From Paenibacillus bovis (GTDB lineage: Bacteria > Bacillota > Bacilli > Paenibacillales > Paenibacillaceae), in assembly GCF_001421015.2 (NCBI RefSeq), contig NZ_CP013023.1, positions 1,044,001 to 1,108,000 on the forward strand: 64,000 nt of DNA. The letters are read 5' to 3'. The translations under genes and the position numbers were made by a program. Below, in pieces: positions 42,623 to 52,071 of this stretch (the stretch's first letter is position 1; each line of letters begins with the position of its first letter). Below the pieces are notes generated by a model that did not search any database, had not been told where the DNA came from, and saw only the letters and a program-made list of their open reading frames with translations.

Positions 42623-44911
42623 TTGAAACTGGGGAAAAAGACACTCAAGAAAACAGTAGCGGCGATTGCAGCGCTGCAGCTGTTTGGCATCACGGCTGTA
42701 CCGGTATTTGCAGCGGATACGACTGCATCAGGTGCAACGGTCAAGCTTCGCCTCATGGAAACGACGGATATTCACACCAATATTATGAACTATGATTACT
42801 ATTCGGATAAACCGACAGATGAGTATGGTTACGACAAGACCGCTACATTGATCCGGGCAGCTCGTGCAGAAGCACCCAACAGCGTACTGGTGGATAACGG
42901 TGACCTGATCCAGGGTACGCCGCTGGCTGACTATGTCGCCAAAGTAAAACCGCTTAAAGAAGGCGAAGTACATCCTGTCTACAAAGCTATGAACCAATTT
43001 GGCTACGATGTCGGCAACTTTGGGAACCACGAGTTCAACTATGGTCTCGATTTCCTCAAGACTGCGATCGAAGGAGCCAATTTCCCTTATATTAATGCCA
43101 ATATCTATGTCGATGACGGCACAGGCAAAGGCGAGAAAAACTACTTTACTCCTTACAAAATCCTCGATAAGGAAGTAACCGACGAGCAGGGCGCCAAGCA
43201 CACGATCAAAGTCGGCGTAATCGGCTTTGTACCGCCGCAAATCATGCAGTGGGACAGTGCCAACCTGGCAGGTAAAGTAGTAGCCAAAGATATTATCGAA
43301 ACCGCCAAAAAATTCGTTCCGCAAATGAAAGCGGAGGGAGCGGACATCATTGTTGCAGTTCCGCACTCCGGCTTTGAAGATATTCCGCAAACCGAACTGA
43401 TGGAGAACTCTGTCCTGTATCTGAGCCAGGTGCCGGATATTGACGCAATCATGTTCGGTCATGCGCACAAAGTATTCCCGAGCGCAGACTTTGCAGGCAA
43501 AACAGGCGTTGATCTGGAAAAAGGTACTATTAATGGCGTACCTTCCGTAGAGCCGGGATTCTGGGGAGATCACCTCGGAATCATCGATCTGCAGCTCACG
43601 CAAAAAGGCGAGGATTGGGAAGTAACCGACTCCAAAGTCGAAGCACGTCCCATTTATGATGCCAAAGCCAAAAAAGCACTGGTAGAAGCCGATCAAAGCG
43701 TTGTGGATGCGGTCTACCACGAGCATGAAGAGACGCTGGAATATGTACGTGGTCCGGTAGGCAAAACGACTTCCCGTATTACCAGCTATTTTGCGCTGGT
43801 GCAGGATGACCCGTCCATCCAGATCGTAACCAATGCACAAAAATGGTATTTGGAGCAAAAGCTGCAGGGAACCGATTATGAGAAACTGCCTATTCTGTCT
43901 GCAGGGGCTCCATTCAAGGCAGGCGGACGCTCCGGCCCGAACTACTACACGGATATTGCCACAGGAACGATTGCGATCAAAAACGTATCCGACCTGTATG
44001 TGTATCCAAACACCGTCTACGCCGTTAAGGTAAACGGCGCAGAAGTGAAAAACTGGCTGGAATGGTCTGCAGGGCAATTCAACCAGATCGATCCATCCAA
44101 GTCCGGCGACCAGCCGCTGATCAACATGGACTTCCCGACGTACAACTTTGACGTGATCGATGGTGTAACCTATCAGATCGACGTGACCCAGCCGCAGAAA
44201 TACGATGCCAAAGGTACCGTAGTCAATGAATCCGCGAACCGGATCATCAACTTGCAGTACAACGGCAAGCCGATCGATCCAAAACAGGAATTTATCGTAG
44301 CAACGAATAACTACCGTGCTTCGGCGTCCAAGCTGGCGAATCCGGACGGCAAACGCATCGTTCTGGCTTCCCCGGATGAGAACCGTCAGGTAATCATCGA
44401 CTATATCCGCGAGAACGGCACCATCAATCCGACAGCCGACGGCAACTGGTCTCTGGCTCCAATCAAGGGCAATGCCAAAGTAACCTTTACGTCTTCACCA
44501 AAAGCACAGGATGCCCTGAAAGCAGCACCATCTCTGGCTGCAGGTAGCACCAGTGAGCCGATTGCCTACGCAGGTGAAGGTGCAGACGGATTTGCCAGTT
44601 ATACAATTGACCTGTCCAAAGCAGCCGCACCGGCAGCAGGCACCAAGCCAGTAGCACCAGCCAAGGACAAACCGGCTGCTCCTGCAACCAAACCAGTACC
44701 GGCCAAACCAACTGCTCCTGCCAAGCCAGTGAAGCCGGTTAAGCCAGCTCCGGCAGCAGATGGAGATACGTACACAATCCAAAAAGGCGATAACCTTTAC
44801 CGCATTAGTATCAAATACGGTGTGACCTGGCAGGAACTTGCCAAGTACAACAAAATCACAGATCCTACCCGTCTGCAGGTAGGCGATGTACTGGAGATTC
44901 CGGCCAGCTAA
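42623..44911 (+). CDS. Secreted 5'-nucleotidase / 2',3'-cyclic phosphodiesterase with LysM anchor
   Basis: A 762-residue exported enzyme. The signal peptide is residues 1-31 (VAAIAALQLFGITAVPVFA). The metallophosphatase domain has METTDIHTN (about 46-54), VLVDNGDLIQG, GNFGNHEFNYG, VAVPHSG and FGHAHKVFP, with two-metal ligands complete. The nucleotidase C-terminal domain runs to about 625 (GAPFKAGGRSGPNYYTD and NYRASASKLAN substrate segments). An Ala/Pro/Lys-rich linker (about 665-712) leads to one LysM domain (YTIQKGDNLYRISIKYGVTW). It should hydrolyse extracellular cyclic nucleotides or nucleotides for phosphate and nucleoside recovery while bound to peptidoglycan. TTG start with GGGAGGGG upstream. 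CpdB/YfkN family; LysM in place of an LPXTG anchor is the distinctive feature. Confidence 0.93.
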   Translation: MKLGKKTLKKTVAAIAALQLFGITAVPVFAADTTASGATVKLRLMETTDIHTNIMNYDYYSDKPTDEYGYDKTATLIRAARAEAPNSVLVDNGDLIQGTPLADYVAKVKPLKEGEVHPVYKAMNQFGYDVGNFGNHEFNYGLDFLKTAIEGANFPYINANIYVDDGTGKGEKNYFTPYKILDKEVTDEQGAKHTIKVGVIGFVPPQIMQWDSANLAGKVVAKDIIETAKKFVPQMKAEGADIIVAVPHSGFEDIPQTELMENSVLYLSQVPDIDAIMFGHAHKVFPSADFAGKTGVDLEKGTINGVPSVEPGFWGDHLGIIDLQLTQKGEDWEVTDSKVEARPIYDAKAKKALVEADQSVVDAVYHEHEETLEYVRGPVGKTTSRITSYFALVQDDPSIQIVTNAQKWYLEQKLQGTDYEKLPILSAGAPFKAGGRSGPNYYTDIATGTIAIKNVSDLYVYPNTVYAVKVNGAEVKNWLEWSAGQFNQIDPSKSGDQPLINMDFPTYNFDVIDGVTYQIDVTQPQKYDAKGTVVNESANRIINLQYNGKPIDPKQEFIVATNNYRASASKLANPDGKRIVLASPDENRQVIIDYIRENGTINPTADGNWSLAPIKGNAKVTFTSSPKAQDALKAAPSLAAGSTSEPIAYAGEGADGFASYTIDLSKAAAPAAGTKPVAPAKDKPAAPATKPVPAKPTAPAKPVKPVKPAPAADGDTYTIQKGDNLYRISIKYGVTWQELAKYNKITDPTRLQVGDVLEIPAS

Positions 44912-44949
44912 TTTTATGAATACAGATTAATGGCAAGTGGATCTATGAC

Positions 44950-44987
44950 AAAACAGACTGCCGGAACATTTCCGGTGGTCTGTTTTT
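44950..44987 (+). terminator. Terminator after the nucleotidase gene
   Basis: AAACAGAC and CCGGAA pair with TTCCGG and GTCTGTTT, with five T at the end. The rest of the 44912-45323 gap is AT-rich; a lone TATAAT (45106-45111) is the only promoter-like element I can point to. Confidence 0.88.
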
Positions 44988-45323
44988 ACGTTTATCTACA
45001 AGTTAAAGCTTTAGAGAATAGGCAGATGAAATGATTCATTTACGCATAATAATAGAGAATTTAAATTAATTTTAATTTATGGCTAAATACCTGTTACAAA
45101 AGTACTATAATTGGGTATATACACATGTTGTATCATTCTTACGCACTATGTCGCTTATTTTATTCACCTATTTACTCCAGTAAAATAATATCTTATCCAA
45201 ATCGGTAAACTTCTCGGAAAGAGTAAAGAAATAGTATTACGATCCGGATTCTACCAACCGATATATATAGGGATTAAAAACGTGAACACCCGCATAATGT
45301 ATTTTAGTAACAGGAGGACCTCC

Positions 45324-46349
45324 ATGAATTGTAGCGGATGCAGTTTTATTCAACCGATTGAAGATCAAGGTACGGTGTCTTTGCGCCCGCTTTCTCCTTC
45401 TCTTGAGCAGTTAATCAGACAGCAGGCTTATGACATTTATATAGTAGAAGATATTGGCTCCATCTCATACTACTCCAGAGAGCAGATGCTGGATATTCTG
45501 CACTGGGTCAGAGCGCTTCCGAGTGAGCAGGGCAGTGATCTGTCTATCGGTATTCTGGGAACCGATAATATTGGCGGTGAGCCGTCATGGTTCCCTTTAT
45601 CGACGCTGATTACACGCCTGCAGCACCACGATATTGTCGAGATTATTCGGCAAAAGCAGTTTACCAGCCATATGCAGCCGATTGTAGATGAGCAGGAGCA
45701 GATCATGGCGTATGAATTTCTGCTGCGTCCGATACCGGATGGACCGGGATTTCAGCCTTATAAGCTGTTCGAAGTCGCCCATCGTACCGGTCTGCATTCC
45801 TTTTTGGATCGTGCAGCGCGAATCTCGGCGATTGAGACCAGTGCGCTTCATCTGCCAGCCGGCGTGAAGCGGTTTATTAACTTTTTGCCATCATCGATTT
45901 ATAATCCGCAATACTGTCTTAGCCATACGTTTGCAGCGATTGAGCGTCTAAAGCTTGATCCGCAGGATTTTGTTTTTGAAGTGGTGGAGACCGAGAATAT
46001 TATGGAGATGCCCAAGCTGCAGGATATTTTTGATGTGTACCGCAGCAATGGAATCAACGTAGCCCTCGATGATGTCGGTTCCGGCTACTCTCTGCCCGAG
46101 CTGATCGGCAAGCTCAAGCCCGATTATGTCAAAATCGACCGTGGTCTGATCGACGGTTGCGACCGGGACGAGCAAAAGCAGCGGGATATCCGCAATATCG
46201 CCGAACGCACCTGGGATATCGGCAGCCGCGTACTGGCAGAAGGTATCGAGCGGCGCGAGGAATTTGATTTCTGCCGCAGTATTGGTATCAATCTGGCACA
46301 GGGCTATTTGTTCGGCAAGCCGGCAGAGCGTCCGTTTGCGGTGCTTTAA
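45324..46349 (+). CDS. EAL domain protein (c-di-GMP phosphodiesterase candidate)
   Basis: A 341-residue cytoplasmic protein. The first 90 residues carry a CSGC motif at the very N-terminus and an alpha/beta segment without a named domain. The EAL domain spans about 105-340: the signature reads EFLLRP instead of EALLR but keeps the catalytic Glu, and NFLP, VVETENI, DDVGSGYS, KIDRGLI, EGIE and AQGYLFGKP are all present. Most metal and substrate residues are thus conserved, so c-di-GMP hydrolysis is plausible. There is no GGDEF domain. ATG 45324 follows AGGAGGACCTCC. The N-terminal CxxC could bind metal or sense redox, which is inference. Confidence 0.88.
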   Translation: MNCSGCSFIQPIEDQGTVSLRPLSPSLEQLIRQQAYDIYIVEDIGSISYYSREQMLDILHWVRALPSEQGSDLSIGILGTDNIGGEPSWFPLSTLITRLQHHDIVEIIRQKQFTSHMQPIVDEQEQIMAYEFLLRPIPDGPGFQPYKLFEVAHRTGLHSFLDRAARISAIETSALHLPAGVKRFINFLPSSIYNPQYCLSHTFAAIERLKLDPQDFVFEVVETENIMEMPKLQDIFDVYRSNGINVALDDVGSGYSLPELIGKLKPDYVKIDRGLIDGCDRDEQKQRDIRNIAERTWDIGSRVLAEGIERREEFDFCRSIGINLAQGYLFGKPAERPFAVL

Positions 46350-46370
46350 CTTTAATTGTATATGTAAAAA

Positions 46371-46400
46371 AAGAAGCCCCTACATGCGTAGGGGCTTTTG
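46371..46400 (+). terminator. Terminator after the EAL gene
   Basis: AAGCCCCTAC pairs with GTAGGGGCTT around a 4-nt loop and runs into TTGTT. Confidence 0.88.
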
Positions 46401-46472
46401 TTCTGTTCATCGAATAATAATCGGATGCATGTACTGCATTAAATCCTATAACATCACGACTCTCCAAGCACG

Positions 46473-46593
46473 TAGCGGAGAAAAGAGAATTCTGCCAGCG
46501 ACCGACATTTAAGCAAGAAAATCAACCGTTTCAGATGGTAATTCGGATTTTCCTGCTTAACCGGAGGGAGTGGCAGAATCTCCTTTCAGAGCG
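46473..46593 (+). repeat. Long hairpin element, copy E (variant core)
   Basis: Flank TAGCGGAG, outer arm GAGAATTCTGCCA paired with TGGCAGAATCTC, core strand 1 GCGACCGACATT, inner arm TAAGCAAGAAAAT paired loosely with ATTTTCCTGCTTA, core strand 2 CCGGAGGGAGTGG, end AGAGCG. It lies 21 bp past the mtlD stop on the minus strand and just after the EAL terminator on the plus strand. Confidence 0.75.
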
Positions 46594-46614
46594 ATAGCCG
46601 CTTATCCGTCTAAC

Positions 46615-47769
46615 TCAAGCTTTCAGGCTTTTGAATTTCTCGTAAGCAGCCATAATTTTGTTATAGTCTTCGCTATCCTTGGCAAAGCCAGTTACATCAC
46701 TCACTACAGGACCCACGCCTTCTGCCTGGATACGTGCCTGCAGTTCGGCAGACTGTGGATCGTTATTGTTGTCGTACAGGAAAGCGGCGGCTGCACCCTG
46801 CAGCAGGTGATCACGACCCAATCCCAGCTCCGCCGCCATATTGGCAGGACCGATCAGACGATCAGCCGGACCCAGCTTGCGCAGTGGCTCACGGCCGACA
46901 CGGATGACTTCATCACGGATATATGGGTTTTTGAAACGAGTCTCGATTTTATCGATGTATTTCGCATGCTCGGCAGCATCGAATTCGTATTTTTTCACCA
47001 GGGCTGCGCCGCTTTCTTCCATGGCCGGACGGGCAATGGAGCGTACGGATTCATCCTGGATACTCTGGTCGATCGTCTCGATTCCTTTCAGGAAACCCAG
47101 GTAGGCAGTGATCGCATGACCGGTATTCAGCGTGAACAGCTTGCGTTGTACATAAGCGACCAGATTGTCGGTCAGCTTCATGCCGTCGATCTCCGGAGTG
47201 CCGCCTTTGAGCTTCGGCTCTTCCACGATCCATTCGTGGAACGCTTCTACGCCCACATCCAGCAGATTCTCACCCTGGAAAGGAGGCACGATACGGTCTA
47301 CGGAACAGTTGGCAAATCCTACATGTTCACGTGCATAGGCTTTGCCTTCTTCGGACAGATGACTCTCCACCTGCTCCTGCAGATGGCTGGTCGCGCCTAC
47401 CATGTTCTCACAGGCGATCACATTCAGCGGACCTGCACCGGCAGCACGGCGAGCTTCAATGCCCTGTGCAATGGTAGGAGCGATGAATTTGAGCACATTC
47501 GGGCCGACAGCCGTTGTGATGATCTCGGCACTGGCGATCTCGTCAATGATTTCCGGGCCATTGGACATGCAGCCGGAGACATTGGTAATCGTCTCTACGC
47601 TTTTTTCCAGATCGAGGATATGGATTTGGTAGCTCTTTTTCTCGTTGAGTTCCTGGATCATCTGTTCGTTTACATCTGCGAATACAACGTGGTAACCAGC
47701 ATTGGCCAGCAATGCTCCGATAAATCCGCGACCGATATTACCTGCACCAAACTGAATAGCTTTTTTCAT
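46615..47769 (-). CDS. mtlD: Mannitol-1-phosphate 5-dehydrogenase
   Basis: A 384-residue enzyme oxidising mannitol-1-phosphate to fructose-6-phosphate with NAD. The Rossmann start AIQFGAGNIGRGFIG (residues 4-18), the NCSVDRIVPPF motif, and the polyol-dehydrogenase segment KLFTLNTGHAITAYLGFL with catalytic Lys/Asn/His are all visible; length matches E. coli MtlD. ATG 47769 follows ACGGAGGTGCAAG. It is the last gene of the mtlR-mtlA-mtlD group, 205 bp behind mtlA with a strong hairpin in between. Confidence 0.96.
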   Translation of the reverse strand: MKKAIQFGAGNIGRGFIGALLANAGYHVVFADVNEQMIQELNEKKSYQIHILDLEKSVETITNVSGCMSNGPEIIDEIASAEIITTAVGPNVLKFIAPTIAQGIEARRAAGAGPLNVIACENMVGATSHLQEQVESHLSEEGKAYAREHVGFANCSVDRIVPPFQGENLLDVGVEAFHEWIVEEPKLKGGTPEIDGMKLTDNLVAYVQRKLFTLNTGHAITAYLGFLKGIETIDQSIQDESVRSIARPAMEESGAALVKKYEFDAAEHAKYIDKIETRFKNPYIRDEVIRVGREPLRKLGPADRLIGPANMAAELGLGRDHLLQGAAAAFLYDNNNDPQSAELQARIQAEGVGPVVSDVTGFAKDSEDYNKIMAAYEKFKSLKA

Positions 47770-47921
47770 AACTTGCACCTCCGTAAGTATAGGCTTGCTG
47801 CCAGTTTGCAGCAAGATTCAGATAGCCGGATATTGGCTTTCAATCATCATGGGCAAAAGGGCAGCAGCCGTAAATAGATGCCCGTACACACATCGTCTAC
47901 GGGCAGGAATATGGATAAACA

Positions 47922-47957
47922 GGTTAAATCAGCAGCTGATTCGCTGCTGATTTAACC
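47922..47957 (-). terminator. Perfect 15-bp hairpin between mtlA and mtlD
   Basis: GGTTAAATCAGCAGC and GCTGCTGATTTAACC with a 6-nt loop, 17 bp after the mtlA stop. On the minus strand it is followed by TGTTTATCC, not a good T tract, so it may stabilise the mtlRA message or only partly terminate. A second hairpin (CCCGTAGACG/TACGGG, about 47880-47904) follows. Confidence 0.6.
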
Positions 47958-47974
47958 ATGAGAAGCTTGTTTGA

Positions 47975-49948
47975 TTAGATAGAGAACGTACGATAGATTT
48001 CGTTGGCATCTGTTACTTTGGCCAGATGATGAACGACAGATTCGTCTTCGATCGTCTCGGCAATCTTGGTCAGGATCTGCAGATGCTCACCGCCCGCACC
48101 GGCAATACCGATAACCAGATACGCTTTGCCGCCTTCGAATTCAACGCCATTCGGATACTGGAGAACAACGATACCGGATGTTTGAATTTGTTTCTTCGCT
48201 TCGCCGACACCGTGAGGAATAGCGACACCGTTACCAATATAAGTGGAAGCAACTTTCTCACGCTCGTGCATAGCAGCGATATAATCAGGCTTCACATAAC
48301 CGGAAGCGGCGAGTAACTCACCCGCTCTGCGGATCGCGTCTTCTTTCGGTTCGCTGGCGAGACCGAGTACGATGTTTTCTTTGCGCAGTACACCGGAACC
48401 GGAAGTTGGTACGCCATCCTTCGTATCTTCTACCACATGCGGAGCATTGTGACTCAGTACTTCACTCACTTCTTTTTTAACGCCAGCAGCTTCATCAGGA
48501 ATGGAAGAGCCTGCATTACCTGCGGCAGCGTCTTTGAGCTTGGTGATCATTTCATCATAGATCGGATTATTGATAAAGTTGTCGATCGATACATGCTGTG
48601 CATTAGGCGCTTTGCCGCGTGCACGGCTGGTCAGGTTCTGCTGGGTTACGACGATATCGGCATCCCCAGGGATCGCGTCAACCGCAGAGTTGGTTACCTG
48701 AATCGGCAGACCGGCTTGCTGTACTTTCTTGCGGAAAGAAGAAGCACCCATGGCGCTTGAACCCATACCTGCATCACAGGCAAATACGATTTTGCGAACT
48801 TCACCGGTTTGCAGATCAGCAGAAGTCGTCAGGGCTGGACCGGCATTGCCGCCGGATTTCATGTTTTTGGAAGCGGATTGTGCTTTTTCCAGATCGCCTT
48901 CACCTGCAGGAGATCTACGCAGTACAAGAGCAGAGAACAGAAACGATACAAGTGTAGCAGCAACTACGCCAGCCAGTACTTGAAGATGCTCGCCTTTTGG
49001 AGCCAGACCGAGAATGGCAATAATGCTACCAGGCGAAGCAGCGCCTGTGAGACCGTTTTGCAGAACTACGTTGGTGAATACACCAGCCATACCACCGAGA
49101 ATAACGGAGATGAACAGCAGTGGTCTCATCAGAACATATGGGAAGTAGATTTCATGGATACCACCTACAAACTGGATCAAAATGGCACCCGGCGCAGATG
49201 CTTTAATGCTGCCTTTAGCGAAAATCCAGTACGCAAGCAATACACCCAGACCAGGACCAGGGTTGGCTTCCAGCAGGTAGAAGATGGATTTGCCATCTAC
49301 CAGCTGCTGCTGTGCACCGAGTGGTGTGAAGATACCATGGTTGATTGCGTTGTTCAGGAACAGGATTTTACCAGGCTCTACAAAGATGGATACGAGTGGC
49401 AGCAAACCATGGTTAACCAGGAAGTTTACGCCAACTGTCAGGATATGCGTAAATACTTCAACGAGTGGTGCGATGCCTACATAGCCGAGAAGGGCGAGCA
49501 ACATACCAATAATACCGGCAGAGAAGTTATTAACGAGCATTTCAAAACCGGATTTGATTTTACCTTCGATCATTCTGTCGAATTGTTTGATTACCCAACC
49601 ACCGAGTGGACCCATAATCATGGCACCAATCAGCATTGGAATATCGGCACCAACGATGGTACCCATTGCAGCGATGGCACCAAGCACACCACCACGATGA
49701 TCATGAACCAGCTTACCACCGCTATAAGCGATGAGCAGCGGAAGCAGGTAAGTGATCATTGGACTTACCAGTTCATTAAAATTGGCATTAGGCAGGTAGC
49801 CTGTTGGAATAAACAGGGCAGTCAACAGACCCCAGGCGATAAATGCGCCGATATTTGGCATGATCATGGCGCTCAGGAAACGTCCGAATGCCTGGACGCG
49901 GTCTCTGGCGCTTTTTTTCTCGCGAGCAGAAGCATTTACAGTGCTCAT
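47975..49948 (-). CDS. mtlA: Mannitol-specific PTS enzyme IICBA
   Basis: A 657-residue phosphotransferase permease. The membrane IIC domain (about 15-345) begins RVQAFGRFLSAMIMPNIGAFIAWG. The IIB domain (about 390-475) has the phospho-cysteine in FACDAGMGSSAMG, and a C-terminal IIA domain (about 515-657) has the phospho-histidine in GVAIPHGVGEAKK. The IIA part is fused, so no separate mtlF is needed, as in E. coli MtlA but unlike many Bacilli. Linkers around 360-380 and 478-510 are Ala/Ser/Gly-rich. Its ATG overlaps the mtlR stop (ATGA). Confidence 0.96.
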   Translation of the reverse strand: MSTVNASAREKKSARDRVQAFGRFLSAMIMPNIGAFIAWGLLTALFIPTGYLPNANFNELVSPMITYLLPLLIAYSGGKLVHDHRGGVLGAIAAMGTIVGADIPMLIGAMIMGPLGGWVIKQFDRMIEGKIKSGFEMLVNNFSAGIIGMLLALLGYVGIAPLVEVFTHILTVGVNFLVNHGLLPLVSIFVEPGKILFLNNAINHGIFTPLGAQQQLVDGKSIFYLLEANPGPGLGVLLAYWIFAKGSIKASAPGAILIQFVGGIHEIYFPYVLMRPLLFISVILGGMAGVFTNVVLQNGLTGAASPGSIIAILGLAPKGEHLQVLAGVVAATLVSFLFSALVLRRSPAGEGDLEKAQSASKNMKSGGNAGPALTTSADLQTGEVRKIVFACDAGMGSSAMGASSFRKKVQQAGLPIQVTNSAVDAIPGDADIVVTQQNLTSRARGKAPNAQHVSIDNFINNPIYDEMITKLKDAAAGNAGSSIPDEAAGVKKEVSEVLSHNAPHVVEDTKDGVPTSGSGVLRKENIVLGLASEPKEDAIRRAGELLAASGYVKPDYIAAMHEREKVASTYIGNGVAIPHGVGEAKKQIQTSGIVVLQYPNGVEFEGGKAYLVIGIAGAGGEHLQILTKIAETIEDESVVHHLAKVTDANEIYRTFSI

Positions 49949-52071
49949 AATTGTTCGACCTCCATCATATATTGTTCTATTTTGCGTGTGTACAGATCTT
50001 TCATCATGCTGGAGATCTCTGCCTGAAGTCCGGCAGGGGGATCGGAGACCAGCCGGGTAACAAAGCCGGGACGGTCGATCAGCGATTTACTGACTTCGTT
50101 TACGGCTTCAAGATAGGCTTTGCTGCTGTCCCTCGGGGCAAGCAGCACGATAGCGGCATACAGTTCGGTTGGACTGCTAACTGCCGAGATTGGTTCGCTG
50201 AACCGGATAATGCCGAGGAACAGCTTGTTTACTACACTGGATCGGCAGTGAAGCAGGATCAGTCCGTCCTGTGACAGTACCGTCTCGCCCATACGTTCAC
50301 GTTCATGCAGCTCCTGTTCCAGAATGCTGGAGCGTTCGGCGGAAGCGGTAAACATACCGGCGATCCGGTGGATCAGATCAGAGACAGAGGAGACCGGGAA
50401 TTGATCCTTGATCACCAGCCCGGCTGTCAGATCGAGAATACCGGTCAGTGTTTCTTTATGATTGCCGAGTGTATCGGTCAGGCGTGTAGCCGGATCGGCA
50501 GCTACCGAATCCATATGACTATGCTCTGCGCTCACTTCCAGCCGGGAGACAGCACTGCGGATATCGCGGATATCTTCCGGTGAGAGCAGGGGAGAGACAC
50601 GAACAGTCGGCAGCTGGCTGTCGACTTCGACGGTAGAGATAATAATATCTGCCCGGTTCTCCAGCTTGACGGCTTCTGCGGAAGAGACTACATCAATAAT
50701 CTGCAGGGACGGGAATTCCCGCTTGACCCTGATCGAAAGCAGGCTGGATGTTCCCAGTCCGCTTGCGCAGGCGATAATTGCTTTGACCGGCTTGCGCTGG
50801 GCGGCTGCGTATTCGGACATGGCGCCGATATGCATGGCCAGATAGCCAATTTCGGCCTCCGGCACTTCCCGGTGAGTGAATTCACCGAGCAGCCGGGAGC
50901 ATTTGCGCGCAATCTCAAAAGTCGGCCCGTACTGCTCTTTGATCTGAGTCAGCAGTGGATTGCGAATATCGAGTCCCAGACGGAGCCGCTCAATTGCCGG
51001 ACCGAGATGGTTGATAAATCCGGCGAACAGTTTGCTGTTGCCTTTGAGTTCAAATCCGGTCTCGGACTCGGCCATTTTGAGAATATCCCGCGCCAGCTTG
51101 ACCAGTTCAAAGCTGACATGCTCGTAATACGGGTCTGATTCGGCATTGAGGCGAGTCTCGGCTCCTTTGAGATGCATGGTGATATAACCCATTTCATCTT
51201 CAGGAATCGCAATGTCAAAAGATTGCTCCAGACGTTCCGCCAGTTTACGAGCCGTCTGGAATTCACTGAGCTGCTTGAGCTCATCCAGGATACGGGGCGC
51301 GATTACAATGCGCTGTCCGCGCCGGATGCGCTCAATCGCCAGTGCCAGATGTACAGTCAGACCGATGTATGCGCTATCGGTCAGCTTGATACGGGTATCT
51401 CGTTCCAGATCGCTGAGATACTGCTGGAGCTGGTCCATCATTCCGTCATCGACCAGATTCAACAATCGATTGCGAATATGGAACTGGACACGTCCGGCTT
51501 CTTCATCGACAGCCAGTGGCTCGCGTACCAGATGATTCAGCTGGTATTCATCGACACTCTCGTATAACAGATGAATCAATGCAGAGCGGATATGACTCTC
51601 GGTGCCTTCGACATAGATGCCAAGCCCCGGTTTGCGAACCAGTGTAATGCCAAAAGAGGACAACCACTGTTCAATTCGGTCGAGATCATTACTCAGTGTG
51701 CCTTCCGTTACTTTGAACTGGGATGCAAACGAATATAGTTTAATCGGTTCTTTGGACAGGAGAAGCTCGCTGATAATGAAGTAATGCCGTTCTTCGCGGG
51801 TATAGTCTTTCCGGGGTGTCTGTTCTTCCAGTTCACGCTGTGTACTGGCAAAGTCGGATTCACTGCCTTCCAGGGCAAGTCCCGTACCCGGTTTGCGAAG
51901 CAGCTTCAGCTTGTGCTTGCGCAGCCACTCTTCGGCAGCCGGCAATTCACGCTTGACCGTTTTCTCACTCACATCCAGATGATCTGATAGGTCACGGATT
52001 GTAATATACTCTCCATGGGAACCGACCAGAAACTGCAGCATCATCGTGAGCCGTGCGGTCAGCTTCTCCAA
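49945..52071 (-). CDS. mtlR: Mannitol operon activator MtlR
   Basis: A 708-residue PTS-controlled activator. Two helix-turn-helix parts (about 5-120; ITIRDLSDHLDVSEKTVKRELP and LYSFASQFKVTEGTLSNDL) precede PRD1 and PRD2 with regulatory histidines in VHLALAIERI, TMHLKGAE, NHLGPAIERL and AMHIGAMSE. An EIIB-Gat-like domain with Cys in IACASGLGTSSLL and an EIIA-Mtl-like C-terminal domain follow. In B. subtilis, phosphorylation of PRD2 by HPr activates it, while phosphorylation of the EIIB-like Cys inhibits it. TTG 52071 with GAGAGGAGG upstream is chosen; the longer open frame has no SD. Unusually, mtlR is the first gene of the operon, coupled to mtlA. Confidence 0.93.
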   Translation of the reverse strand: MEKLTARLTMMLQFLVGSHGEYITIRDLSDHLDVSEKTVKRELPAAEEWLRKHKLKLLRKPGTGLALEGSESDFASTQRELEEQTPRKDYTREERHYFIISELLLSKEPIKLYSFASQFKVTEGTLSNDLDRIEQWLSSFGITLVRKPGLGIYVEGTESHIRSALIHLLYESVDEYQLNHLVREPLAVDEEAGRVQFHIRNRLLNLVDDGMMDQLQQYLSDLERDTRIKLTDSAYIGLTVHLALAIERIRRGQRIVIAPRILDELKQLSEFQTARKLAERLEQSFDIAIPEDEMGYITMHLKGAETRLNAESDPYYEHVSFELVKLARDILKMAESETGFELKGNSKLFAGFINHLGPAIERLRLGLDIRNPLLTQIKEQYGPTFEIARKCSRLLGEFTHREVPEAEIGYLAMHIGAMSEYAAAQRKPVKAIIACASGLGTSSLLSIRVKREFPSLQIIDVVSSAEAVKLENRADIIISTVEVDSQLPTVRVSPLLSPEDIRDIRSAVSRLEVSAEHSHMDSVAADPATRLTDTLGNHKETLTGILDLTAGLVIKDQFPVSSVSDLIHRIAGMFTASAERSSILEQELHERERMGETVLSQDGLILLHCRSSVVNKLFLGIIRFSEPISAVSSPTELYAAIVLLAPRDSSKAYLEAVNEVSKSLIDRPGFVTRLVSDPPAGLQAEISSMMKDLYTRKIEQYMMEVEQL

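Noticed and set aside
42728..44077. 449-codon open frame on the minus strand
   Set aside because: Antisense to the nucleotidase; composition is that of a reverse-strand shadow.
46570..47877. 435-codon open frame on the plus strand
   Set aside because: Antisense to mtlD, which is full length with conserved motifs.
48809..50026. 405-codon open frame on the plus strand
   Set aside because: Antisense to mtlA; no SD and low-complexity translation.
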